From positions 1 through 41,394 of IMG/VR virus record IMGVR_UViG_3300005096_000519: DNA of 41,394 nucleotides. One strand, given 5' to 3'. Source of the stretch: a virus. Below are positions 31,483 through 38,107 of the stretch, piece by piece; within the stretch, counting starts at the first letter, position 1; every line of letters starts with the position of its first letter. The notes under the pieces were generated by a model that did not search any database, was not told the origin of the DNA, and was given only the letters and a program-made list of their open reading frames with translations. Position numbers and translations under genes: made by a program.

Positions 31483-31814
31483 GGTTCCAACTCAAAGTCG
31501 TGCATGGTTATTCTCTCAAGGGATGGGAAGCGTACTACTACCTCATCGGTGTGGCGGTAAGCGAACAACACCATACCTGTGCGTGCATTCAGTGTTGTCT
31601 GCACATAGTCCCCTGAAGTAAAACGATGAGGGTACGTTGGGGGAGGTGGGCGTGTCATCGCAAAAATCGCAGTCCCTATAACAATCAATCCGCCGAGTCC
31701 CAGCCCCCACAACATGCTCTTGAGACGCAGCTCCGCAGCACGTACATAGGGACTATCTACCTCGATGATTGGGTCGAGGGTACGTGCCTGCTTATCCACG
31801 TTACTCTCAAGCAT
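31461..31814 (-). CDS. Small single-TM phage protein with duplicated N-terminus
   Basis: A 117-aa protein: short N-terminal segment MLESNVDKQARTL shared with the next gene, one membrane helix (about 34-53), then a Pro-rich turn and a beta-rich soluble domain (SGDYVQTTLNARTGMVLFAY). No clear ribosome site; the start is set by the repeat and by the 8-base overlap with the preceding gene. Function unknown. Confidence 0.65.
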   Translation of the reverse strand: MLESNVDKQARTLDPIIEVDSPYVRAAELRLKSMLWGLGLGGLIVIGTAIFAMTRPPPPTYPHRFTSGDYVQTTLNARTGMVLFAYRHTDEVVVRFPSLERITMHDFELEPAVHARE

Positions 31815-31822
31815 GGACAGCT
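31775..31822. repeat. 48-bp direct repeat, copy 2
   Basis: Partner of 31435-31482 (45 of 48 bases the same), spanning the start of the 117-aa gene. Confidence 0.9.
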
Positions 31823-32082
31823 TGAGGCACTAACCCCCAGTGAGAGTATTCACCTATACCTTGCATCACTCGTCGTCCTGCAAGCGTTAAACCATCCTCA
31901 TCTGTTATTGCTTGCAGCTGCATTTCAAAACAACCGCTCCACTTACTTGATACGTCAGCGAGGTGATTAAAGAAATGTGCTTGTTCCATAGAGCACATAC
32001 TGGCAAAAAGTTCAGCCAGCATCTCAGGAGTAACCTGCTTCAGGTGCTCACCAACTAATATCTTAGTGTCACAAAGTTTCAC
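31807..32082 (-). CDS. Conserved phage hypothetical protein
   Basis: A 91-aa protein, KILVGEHLKQVTPEMLAELFASMCSMEQAHFFNHLADVSSKWSG..., a helical pattern seen in phage proteins of unknown function that counts host or phage partners unknown to me. GTG start with AGGAGA upstream. Between primase-helicase and polymerase genes. Confidence 0.72.
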   Translation of the reverse strand: MKLCDTKILVGEHLKQVTPEMLAELFASMCSMEQAHFFNHLADVSSKWSGCFEMQLQAITDEDGLTLAGRRVMQGIGEYSHWGLVPQAVHA

Positions 32083-32091
32083 TAGGCTCTC

Positions 32092-33738
32092 CTAAAAATC
32101 AGACTTCTTATCACCATCTTCTGCCTCTTCATCAAAGCCATATACATCAGCTTCATCAGGCTCCAGGTATTGGTCTGTCTTGGGGTCATATTTGATATTA
32201 AATCTACCGACGTTCCCGAACTCACGATCCTTCAGTAGTACGAAGGTTGATGTGTTACGTTCACCAGCAGATAACTCAGGATCTTTATTACGCTCAATAC
32301 CGAACATGTAGTGACCGAAGCGCATCAATCCTCGCGACCCGGTGAACTGGTACTCTTGTACCTTGCCACCACGTTCATGGGGTTCACCTGTCTTAGGAGG
32401 ATTGAGGTGGCTGAAGCCATACAACGAGAAGTCATACTTCTGGATCAACTCGGCAATATCTTTAGAGATGCGATTGATCTCTTCGTTGGCTTCTGTGGCG
32501 CTGAGGTGCGCTACCATTACCGTTAGGTTATCTAGGAAGATGTCCTTTATGCCTAGCCCTGCAACCATGTAGACGAGCGCGTCCTTTATATCGTCCCACT
32601 CAGCACCCATCTTGTCGTGCCGATAGAGGCTGACCTTACCGCGTAGATCTTTGATGCCTGCTTCCAGTTCTTCCTGAGTAAAGTCACCATCAGGGAGGTG
32701 GAACGGCTTCCCACAGAATTTACCAGCTATACCTTTAAGGGTGCGCCCTGGGGCTTCCTCCAACATGAAGACACCCACAGGTAACTGCTGCTCATTAACT
32801 AGCCAGGACTGTAACTCCTTCGCCCAGTTGGTTTTACCTATACCCACACCAGCGCCTAGGTAATAGGCTTTCTTTCTATGGATACCATGCGTCAACTTAG
32901 TGAGTGATTCCCACGGCCAGGGGATACCTTCGGTAGGCATTGCGATAGCTTCAGCAAACACATCGTCTACGCAGGCAACTGCCTCTGGGGTGTAGATGCG
33001 TGCATTCCACATAGCATCCAGTAGCTCTTTAACTCGTCCCGCTACCAGCATCTCATTGGCATCTTTCAGAGGGAGTTCAGCTATCTTGGCTTTGCCATGT
33101 GGGAACAGTTGGGCACACTCTGTAGCTGCGTCCTTCCCTGGTTCATCCATATCGAACATGAAGATAACTTCCTCAAACTGAGAGAGCCAGCCCATTGCTT
33201 TGGCAATCGCTCTCTTAGCACCGGAAGCGCCAGTAGGAATCGAGACGACTGCCCACTTGTTCTGCTGTGCTTGTGACATAGAGAGGGCATCAATCTCACC
33301 CTCTACGATGACCACCTTCTTGCCCCCATCTCTCCAAAGCCATTGACCATAAAGAGGAAGTGCTTTCTTTAGCTCACCTAACACAAGGAAGTCTTTGTCT
33401 GGGAAGCGGATCTTCTGTGCGACGACTTGCCCAGCCTCATTTCTATAGCTGGCGACATGTACAGGTTTGTCTTTAAATCTTGCGAACCCATAGCCCCACT
33501 TTTTACAGGTATCCTCGTTGATACAACGCTTCACTAAGGGACGTGTCTCCACCTCACTCAGCGGTATTAAATCAGCAGCCACTGTTGTACTCCTTGAGTA
33601 ACTTATATCTTTGTCAGGGGGGAAACGCTGGTTGCATGAGAAGCAGGTGCCCCACCCATCTGTGTTGATGGATAGGGCATCTGAGGAACCACATGTGGGA
33701 TCAGGGCACGGGAGGTTTGTCTGTGCCCACTCAGCCAT
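32092..33738 (-). CDS. Primase-helicase (T7 gp4-like)
   Basis: A 548-aa replicative primase-helicase (T7 gp4: 566). Zinc-binding primase head with C11, C16, C32, C35; TOPRIM residues in VVIVEGEIDALS and IFMFDMDEPGKDAA; RecA-like helicase with Walker A GVGIGKTNWAKE, Walker B-like DIFLDNLTVM and a late arginine in FTGSRGLMRFG. It ends in an acidic tail with terminal SDF; in T7 the acidic tail with a final Phe contacts DNA polymerase. The ATG at 33738 (TAATG overlap) is chosen over an upstream ATG because the protein then begins directly before the zinc motif. Confidence 0.96.
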   Translation of the reverse strand: MAEWAQTNLPCPDPTCGSSDALSINTDGWGTCFSCNQRFPPDKDISYSRSTTVAADLIPLSEVETRPLVKRCINEDTCKKWGYGFARFKDKPVHVASYRNEAGQVVAQKIRFPDKDFLVLGELKKALPLYGQWLWRDGGKKVVIVEGEIDALSMSQAQQNKWAVVSIPTGASGAKRAIAKAMGWLSQFEEVIFMFDMDEPGKDAATECAQLFPHGKAKIAELPLKDANEMLVAGRVKELLDAMWNARIYTPEAVACVDDVFAEAIAMPTEGIPWPWESLTKLTHGIHRKKAYYLGAGVGIGKTNWAKELQSWLVNEQQLPVGVFMLEEAPGRTLKGIAGKFCGKPFHLPDGDFTQEELEAGIKDLRGKVSLYRHDKMGAEWDDIKDALVYMVAGLGIKDIFLDNLTVMVAHLSATEANEEINRISKDIAELIQKYDFSLYGFSHLNPPKTGEPHERGGKVQEYQFTGSRGLMRFGHYMFGIERNKDPELSAGERNTSTFVLLKDREFGNVGRFNIKYDPKTDQYLEPDEADVYGFDEEAEDGDKKSDF

Positions 33739-33956
33739 TATTTCTGAGTGAACTCCACAACAGACCCTGGAGGCAGGATGTTGACACATAGCAGATCGAC
33801 ATCATCTACGGTAGTGTCCCTGATCCAAGGAACCTCCCCAGACTCACCGAAGCAGAGGATCTTTCCCAGATCCACAACAATATTCAGCCACCCGTTTGCA
33901 TCGGTAAACCATGTACCAGACTCCAAAGATAAATTCTTCTTTACCTCGTAGCTCAT
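33738..33956 (-). CDS. Small hypothetical phage protein
   Basis: A 72-aa acidic protein, MSYEVKKNLSLESGTWFTDANGWLNIVVDLG..., beta-rich. Shares one base with the primase-helicase start, so probably translationally coupled to it. Function unknown. Confidence 0.68.
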   Translation of the reverse strand: MSYEVKKNLSLESGTWFTDANGWLNIVVDLGKILCFGESGEVPWIRDTTVDDVDLLCVNILPPGSVVEFTQK

Positions 33957-33967
33957 ACAAGTACTCC

Positions 33968-34246
33968 TTAATGTAGGTTTACGCGGAAACCACCAGTACC
34001 GTTTGGTACTACTAGGCGCTTCTCTTTAAGCACACGCAGGCGTTCTTGGGGGATGTAATACTCAGCGTATAGCTGCTTCTTGAAATCCCTCTTCCGCCGC
34101 ATTACGATGGAGGCTTCACCCAGCTTCATGCGCAGGTTTGCTACAACTGCTGTGAGGTTTGCAATGCTCAGTTGGTGAGCCGTAGTCAACCGTGTAGCGT
34201 GATAACCGTTTGCCAGATAGTTGGCGAGACGTTGTGCTTGGTTCAT
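33968..34246 (-). CDS. Small helix-turn-helix-like phage protein
   Basis: A 92-aa basic protein: QRLANYLANGYHATRLTTAHQLSIANLTAVVANLRMKLGEA at about 5-45 fits a helix-turn-helix domain seen in phage proteins, followed by a basic patch (MRRKRDFKKQ) and a wing-like end VPNGTGGFRVN. ATGA overlap with the upstream gene. Could bind DNA; target unknown. Confidence 0.7.
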   Translation of the reverse strand: MNQAQRLANYLANGYHATRLTTAHQLSIANLTAVVANLRMKLGEASIVMRRKRDFKKQLYAEYYIPQERLRVLKEKRLVVPNGTGGFRVNLH

Positions 34247-34860
34247 TGTGGGTAGCCCTCTGGTAGGGTTGAGACATGGCCTTCTACAACCACAAAATCT
34301 TCAGACAGTAATGACCAATAGCGCGGTTTAGTATCACTGGTGGTATTCTCAACGTAGACGCCAGCTGATCCATAACGAGACACCGCAGTAACTTCAGTCC
34401 CCTTCAGGTAATCCATGCGTCCAGCTTTGTTCCATCCTATTCTGCCTGCTTGCTTCCTAACATAAATAACAACAGGAGTAGGTGTACGCAGTTTGATCGC
34501 TTCTTCATTCTCTGCGTGGAACTTGCGCTTCTTGGCGATGCGCTTCTCCATGCTCTCGATCTGGCGCATGAGGCTTTCGTTCTCTGCCTTGAGTTCAGCT
34601 ACGGACTGCGTAGGGGATGCAGGCTCAAACTGGCAGGGATCATAAACATTACAGTGCTGCCTGCCATCTGGCGACGTCCATTTAACAGCTAGCCACCCAG
34701 AGCCTCGCCGGTAATCCTCACGCACAGTAAAGTGGGTGCCTGCTATAAATTCAGCCATCAGCTGGTCAAACGCAAAGGCGGTATTCCGCCCTCGCCGCTT
34801 CATAGCGTCCTTCCGTAGAACTACCTTGTCGCCTGCTTTAAAATCATATTGTTTTGTCAT
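34243..34860 (-). CDS. Hypothetical protein with central coiled coil
   Basis: A 205-aa protein: an SH3-like beta part (DFKAGDKVVLRKDAMKRRG at the N-terminus), a coiled coil at about 85-120 (VAELKAENESLMRQIESMEKRIAKKRK) and a second beta-rich part. First gene after the promoter at 34953. Unknown function. Confidence 0.7.
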   Translation of the reverse strand: MTKQYDFKAGDKVVLRKDAMKRRGRNTAFAFDQLMAEFIAGTHFTVREDYRRGSGWLAVKWTSPDGRQHCNVYDPCQFEPASPTQSVAELKAENESLMRQIESMEKRIAKKRKFHAENEEAIKLRTPTPVVIYVRKQAGRIGWNKAGRMDYLKGTEVTAVSRYGSAGVYVENTTSDTKPRYWSLLSEDFVVVEGHVSTLPEGYPQ

Positions 34861-34900
34861 TGTTTCTATCTCTCAGTTGTCGAGTGCTTAAAAAGCTGTA

Positions 34901-34941
34901 GAAAAAAGAAAGCCCCACCTCTCGTTAGAGAAGCAGGGCTT
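34901..34941 (-). terminator. Strong hairpin with T-tract just after the middle promoter
   Basis: Minus strand AAGCCC...TCTCT-AACG-AGAG...GGGCTT followed by TCTTTTTT. It begins about 13 bases after the expected initiation site of the promoter at 34953-34972. It should stop transcription arriving from the amidase gene; how transcripts begun at the promoter pass it is unclear. Confidence 0.8.
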
Positions 34942-34952
34942 GTTAGCATCAT

Positions 34953-34972
34953 GCTGTAGTGGGTGTTAATTA
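34953..34972 (-). promoter_or_regulatory. Phage RNA polymerase promoter (CACTACAG form)
   Basis: Minus strand TAATTAACACCCACTACAGC, same core as the other promoters. Located between the amidase gene and the 205-aa gene; its first three bases are the amidase stop codon. Initiation expected at 34954. Confidence 0.9.
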
Positions 34973-35392
34973 ATTGATGGTAGGTTTGAACTTATCCCAG
35001 CACTCCTGTATATCGAAACAGGGGCACTCCTTTGAACTGATCTCGTTGTGACCTATTGTTCGAGCGTTGGGGTAATCAATGCGGAGGGAGTAGAGGAGAG
35101 TACAGAGCATTCTCTTCTGCTCATCAGTGAAGTTATCCTCACTGTTTCCTTCCTCATCTATACCACCTGCTAGGCAAATTCCAATGCTGTAAGTGTTATG
35201 TCCCTTAGCGTGGGCACCTACCTCATTTACGTTACGCCCCTCTTCCAAGGTGCCATCCCGTTTAATAACAAAGTGGTAGCCAACCTTCAGCCACCCACGG
35301 GCACGATGCCAGCGGTCAATATCCTTAACACCTATATCCATGCTGGGCTTTGTGGCAGCGCAGTGGATAATAAAACTGTGGATCTTTCTCAT
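34970..35392 (-). CDS. N-acetylmuramoyl-L-alanine amidase / T7 lysozyme (gp3.5-like)
   Basis: A 140-aa zinc amidase that cuts the amide bond of peptidoglycan and, in T7, also inhibits the phage RNA polymerase. All key residues are present with a constant offset of 7 from T7: zinc ligands H10, H115 and C123, catalytic Y39 and K121. No signal peptide, so release needs a holin. TAATG overlap with the endonuclease gene. A second role as a regulator of this RNA polymerase is likely but not provable here. Confidence 0.96.
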   Translation of the reverse strand: MRKIHSFIIHCAATKPSMDIGVKDIDRWHRARGWLKVGYHFVIKRDGTLEEGRNVNEVGAHAKGHNTYSIGICLAGGIDEEGNSEDNFTDEQKRMLCTLLYSLRIDYPNARTIGHNEISSKECPCFDIQECWDKFKPTIN

Positions 35393-35859
35393 TACTTCTT
35401 TATGTTTGCCTTTTCGTTCTCAGCAATCCGGACAGGACATTCAGGCTCGTCAATCCATTCTTGTGGAATACGCTGCTTTGCATATTGAAAGCCATACTTC
35501 TCGCACCACATTGCATAGGTCGTCTTGGACTGCTTGCTTATCCGGCTCCTTGGGTTACTGAACACAAACCGGATGTCCAGCTTCGGATGCTGCTCTTTAA
35601 CGAGGATGTGCTTCTGCCTATCCGCTGTCTCAAACCTTCCCTTGGATTCAATGATGATGCCGTTGGAGAGTACGAAGTCAGGTGTGTAGCGGGAGATACG
35701 GGCAGGCTTCAAGAACTTAAGCGTTAGCTGTTCGTAAGTGAAGACCTGCCGTAACCTCTCAAGCTGGGCGGCTATCAACTCTTCTAAACCAGAGCGAAAG
35801 CCGTGAGCTATTCCCACTTGGCGCTGTGAGTAACCTCGCTTAGAAGTCGTCTTCGCCAT
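35392..35859 (-). CDS. Endonuclease I, Holliday junction resolvase (T7 gp3-like)
   Basis: A 155-aa branched-DNA endonuclease (T7 gp3: 149). Catalytic residues visible: E26, D61 (YTPDFVL), E71 and K73 (IIIESKG), offset 6 from T7 E20, D55, E65 and K67. It degrades host DNA and resolves branched concatemers. The start is at 35859, with AGGAAG upstream and a 20-base overlap with the ssDNA-binding protein gene, rather than at an ATG 84 bases earlier. Confidence 0.95.
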   Translation of the reverse strand: MAKTTSKRGYSQRQVGIAHGFRSGLEELIAAQLERLRQVFTYEQLTLKFLKPARISRYTPDFVLSNGIIIESKGRFETADRQKHILVKEQHPKLDIRFVFSNPRSRISKQSKTTYAMWCEKYGFQYAKQRIPQEWIDEPECPVRIAENEKANIKK

Positions 35860-36496
35860 TATCTTCCTGGGCGTTTGAAGTGGCACTCGCTGGGGTCTCT
35901 TCAGGCTCACTATCGAAGCCTTCATCTTCCTCACCGAAACCATAAGAGTCAGCAGTACCTACGCCGAACTCAACGAGGTCAATGATCTTTACTGCTGCAA
36001 GATCCAACGTGATGCCTGCCTTCATGGATGAGGACATCATGTAATTACGCGAGGTAAAGCTGACTCGTATCGTAGAGCCACCCCCTACCTTAGCGCCCAT
36101 TACGAGCTTCGCTGGGGTTGCACAATTAAACAGTGGAATTGTTACAGGGGTGTCGGGAGCACCATCTCTTCCTGGGATAACAGCGTTCTGCTTGAAGTTG
36201 AAGATGAGGGCACCTGTTGGCTCGTCATCATCGCCGTACTCTTCCTCATAAGGATAGGCACGCTCGATCTTCTTCTTATCTTTTGGCTTGGCTTCATCGA
36301 CTGCCTCTTGGTACGCCACCTCAACCATGCTGTCGATCTTCTCTTTGAAGTCCTCAGCTTCCCCGCCTATCAGGCGAAGCTTCACCTTCCATGCAGGCTT
36401 GACGGCTTTGCCTTTGAAGGCGCGGGTATCCGGTTTGTTAAGATGTGGGTAGACAGCAATGCCTGCGGGTGTTGTGTATTTTTGTTTCTTTGCCAC
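35840..36496 (-). CDS. Single-stranded DNA-binding protein (T7 gp2.5-like)
   Basis: A 218-aa OB-fold protein (T7 gp2.5: 232). N-terminal part KYTTPAGIAVYPHLNKPDTRAF and IRVSFTSRNYMM in the fold; the C-terminus is strongly acidic and ends EDDF. The final Phe in an acidic tail is what T7 gp2.5 uses to bind DNA polymerase, and the primase-helicase of this phage ends in the same way (SDF). Confidence 0.93.
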   Translation of the reverse strand: MAKKQKYTTPAGIAVYPHLNKPDTRAFKGKAVKPAWKVKLRLIGGEAEDFKEKIDSMVEVAYQEAVDEAKPKDKKKIERAYPYEEEYGDDDEPTGALIFNFKQNAVIPGRDGAPDTPVTIPLFNCATPAKLVMGAKVGGGSTIRVSFTSRNYMMSSSMKAGITLDLAAVKIIDLVEFGVGTADSYGFGEEDEGFDSEPEETPASATSNAQEDNGEDDF

Positions 36497-36501
36497 TGAG
36501 T

Positions 36502-36702
36502 TTAACCCTCAATCAGTTTGGTGATGTTAGAGGAGGCAATGCGTGCGCGTGATGCTTCCTTCTTGGCTGCTTCCTGGTCACGTAGGTTGAGATTCATCGC
36601 ATCCATTAGACGCTCTACTTTCTTATCCTGCTGCTGTGCCAGGGCTTCCAGCTTTGCTGCTGCTTTCTTGAACTGCTTTAAGATTGAATTGACTGTTGCC
36701 AT
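36502..36702 (-). CDS. Small coiled-coil protein
   Basis: A 66-aa Lys/Ala/Gln-rich protein predicted to be a coiled coil over most of its length (VNSILKQFKKAAAKLEALAQQQ...). ATG at 36702 with ACGGAG upstream. Unknown function; next to the ssDNA-binding protein. Confidence 0.68.
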   Translation of the reverse strand: MATVNSILKQFKKAAAKLEALAQQQDKKVERLMDAMNLNLRDQEAAKKEASRARIASSNITKLIEG

Positions 36703-36703
36703 T

Positions 36704-36832
36704 TTATGCTCCGTATTTTTCTTCAAGTTCTGCGACATCCACACCTTCTTCCAGTAGTCGGGCAGTTAGATCAACCGGGAGTGGGGAGCCTTGTGTTAAT
36801 AAAGTGAGTGCCGTCGCTAAGCTAGGGGACAC
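36704..36832 (-). CDS. Tiny conserved phage protein (PLPVDLTARLLEEGVDV)
   Basis: A 42-aa protein from a GTG at 36832: an ALTLLTQGSPLPVDLTARLL... helix pair that recurs as a tiny protein in other podoviruses. Its first bases overlap the end of the preceding gene, and its stop ends one base before the ATG of the coiled-coil gene. Weak ribosome site; function unknown. Confidence 0.6.
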   Translation of the reverse strand: MSPSLATALTLLTQGSPLPVDLTARLLEEGVDVAELEEKYGA

Positions 36833-36999
36833 GATGCCGCCTGTGCTGCTGTAACAGCCTCGTGTTTCTTAGTGAAGATGCGCCCCTCTTCTTCACGGGC
36901 TTTATCTATCGTGTCCCCACGCCAGAACGCCTCGAATACTGTGGCTGTTTTGGCATAAGGACGGCGATAGAAAGTCCAGTAGTGACTGCCTTTTCTCAT
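36817..36999 (-). CDS. Small hypothetical phage protein
   Basis: A 60-aa basic protein, MRKGSHYWTFYRRPYAKTATVFEAFWRGDTIDKAREEEGR..., overlapping the preceding gene by ATGA. Aromatic-rich N-terminus. Unknown function. Confidence 0.65.
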   Translation of the reverse strand: MRKGSHYWTFYRRPYAKTATVFEAFWRGDTIDKAREEEGRIFTKKHEAVTAAQAASCPLA

Positions 37000-37238
37000 G
37001 AGCGCTCTTCCACAGGGAGGCTGTTAGCTGGGAAGTCTATAGAACCTATCGCCTCTGTATAGGGTGCGTGGATGCTTACAGTAGTTAAGGCCTGTGCTAT
37101 CGCATCCATGTGTTTGCGGCGTGTATGCACTGGACTGCCACTTATGCGCGCACATACCTTCCGTAACGTGATTGCCTCACTCTCAGTAAGCTCTAAGTTA
37201 ATGATGCGGAAACTACGCACTTCGGATGCTTTTGCCAT
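36996..37238 (-). CDS. Small hypothetical phage protein
   Basis: An 80-aa protein with LELTESEAITLRKVCARISGSP at about 16-37, a helical pattern frequent in small early/middle phage proteins. GAAGGAG lies before the ATG. First gene behind the promoter at 37272. Confidence 0.7.
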   Translation of the reverse strand: MAKASEVRSFRIINLELTESEAITLRKVCARISGSPVHTRRKHMDAIAQALTTVSIHAPYTEAIGSIDFPANSLPVEERS

Positions 37239-37254
37239 TGTTCTGCTCCTTCAA

Positions 37255-37268
37255 TTAAGTTTTAAGTA
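37255..37268. repeat. 14-bp leader repeat downstream of a phage promoter (copy 1 of 2)
   Basis: TTAAGTTTTAAGTA occurs here and at 38026-38039, in both cases immediately downstream (minus strand) of a phage promoter, between initiation site and ribosome site. It may be a shared 5' leader element or a trace of promoter duplication. Confidence 0.75.
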
Positions 37269-37271
37269 CTT

Positions 37272-37291
37272 GCTGTAGTGGGTGTTAATTA
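37272..37291 (-). promoter_or_regulatory. Phage RNA polymerase promoter (CACTACAG form)
   Basis: Minus strand TAATTAACACCCACTACAGC. Its first three bases form the stop codon of the preceding 75-aa gene. Initiation expected at 37273; followed by the 14-base leader repeat and the 80-aa gene. Confidence 0.92.
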
Positions 37292-37516
37292 AGCAGCAGC
37301 ACGACGGGCGCACTCTCGCTTCCCTTGGTGAGGTACATAACGGGAACTCTCGCGGTGTTTAATTCGAGTTGGATAGAATGTGCTGGTAGAGGTGATTACA
37401 CCTGTAACTGTATTGAGAAATTTGGAAGTCACCCGCATTCCAAAGTAGAGGTAGCGACCTATCGCTTGAACAGCGTGATCACTTCGAGTTCCTATAAAAT
37501 CTAATTCATCACTCAC
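37289..37516 (-). CDS. Small basic hypothetical phage protein
   Basis: A 75-aa protein, MSDELDFIGTRSDHAVQAIGRYLYFG..., with an Arg/Lys-rich C-terminus ending ARRAAA. ATGA overlap with the preceding gene. Stop codon supplied by the promoter downstream. Unknown function. Confidence 0.65.
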   Translation of the reverse strand: MSDELDFIGTRSDHAVQAIGRYLYFGMRVTSKFLNTVTGVITSTSTFYPTRIKHRESSRYVPHQGKRECARRAAA

Positions 37517-37779
37517 AATTCATTCTCCATATAAAGTTCAACAGCCTTGAATTCTGTACGTCTACCTTCAGCGTGGTTCATTACGTTGTCTGCAATAGTG
37601 AAAGCATCCTGTGGTCTTATACAGTAGCGTTCTATAAGTAACTTGAAGGTGGCGGTCACAGCCAACACCTGCTCATGCGGTTGTAATTGTTGCAGAGCAT
37701 TAATGACGTGCATGGTGCTACTCGTAGCATCCGTGAGATCAATATTAGCTAGGAGGTCTCTGACGTAGCGGTATGACAT
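37513..37779 (-). CDS. Small hypothetical phage protein
   Basis: An 88-aa helical protein (RDLLANIDLTDATSSTMHVINALQQLQPHEQVLAVTATFKLL...), overlapping the preceding gene by 31 bases. Unknown function. Confidence 0.65.
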   Translation of the reverse strand: MSYRYVRDLLANIDLTDATSSTMHVINALQQLQPHEQVLAVTATFKLLIERYCIRPQDAFTIADNVMNHAEGRRTEFKAVELYMENEL

Positions 37780-38012
37780 ACTCCCTCCTCTCCGGTTATC
37801 TTTGTGATGTGAGGGACACGTTCGTCATCCCAGAAATCAGCTATGTATTGATCTTCATGCTCGTCTTCCCACGCAACCCACAGCTCTCCATCTAACTCAT
37901 AGAGAGTGGCTACCCACTTCTCTTCGCCTTCATGGGTTAAGTCGTAAATGAAAGTGTCTCCCGCAGTTAGCGGGTTGTTGTTACAGTCGATGAGGTTTAG
38001 GTGCGAACTCAT
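37749..38012 (-). CDS. Small acidic hypothetical phage protein
   Basis: An 87-aa acidic beta-rich protein starting MSSHLNLIDCNNNPLTAGDTF. This ATG has GGAG 9 bases upstream; the longer frame runs through the promoter and terminator and is not credible. First gene behind the promoter at 38043. Unknown function. Confidence 0.68.
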   Translation of the reverse strand: MSSHLNLIDCNNNPLTAGDTFIYDLTHEGEEKWVATLYELDGELWVAWEDEHEDQYIADFWDDERVPHITKITGEEGVCHTATSETS

Positions 38013-38025
38013 AGGCTTCTCCAAG

Positions 38026-38039
38026 TTAAGTTTTAAGTA
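38026..38039. repeat. 14-bp leader repeat downstream of a phage promoter (copy 2 of 2)
   Basis: Same 14 bases as 37255-37268, again just downstream of a phage promoter. Confidence 0.75.
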
Positions 38040-38042
38040 ATC

Positions 38043-38062
38043 GCTGTAGTGGGTGTTAATTG
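38043..38062 (-). promoter_or_regulatory. Phage RNA polymerase promoter (CACTACAG form), after gene 1
   Basis: Minus strand CAATTAACACCCACTACAGC. Lies directly after the hairpin terminator that follows the RNA polymerase gene, so middle genes beyond depend on the phage polymerase. Initiation expected at 38044. Confidence 0.92.
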
Positions 38063-38064
38063 AG

Positions 38065-38098
38065 AAACCCCCAGACACTGAGATAATGTGTCCAGGGG
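38065..38098 (-). terminator. Early terminator after the RNA polymerase gene (TE equivalent)
   Basis: Minus strand CCCCTGGACAC, 9-base loop, GTGTCTGGGGG, then TTTCTC: an 11-bp stem with two G-U pairs. It begins 10 bp after the RNA polymerase stop codon and immediately precedes a phage promoter, the arrangement expected for a stop signal for host RNA polymerase. Confidence 0.85.
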
Positions 38099-38107
38099 TG
38101 GAACCCA

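Noticed and set aside
32092-33789. Longer primase-helicase start at 33789
   Set aside because: The extension overlaps the preceding gene and adds 17 residues before the zinc motif without a better ribosome site.
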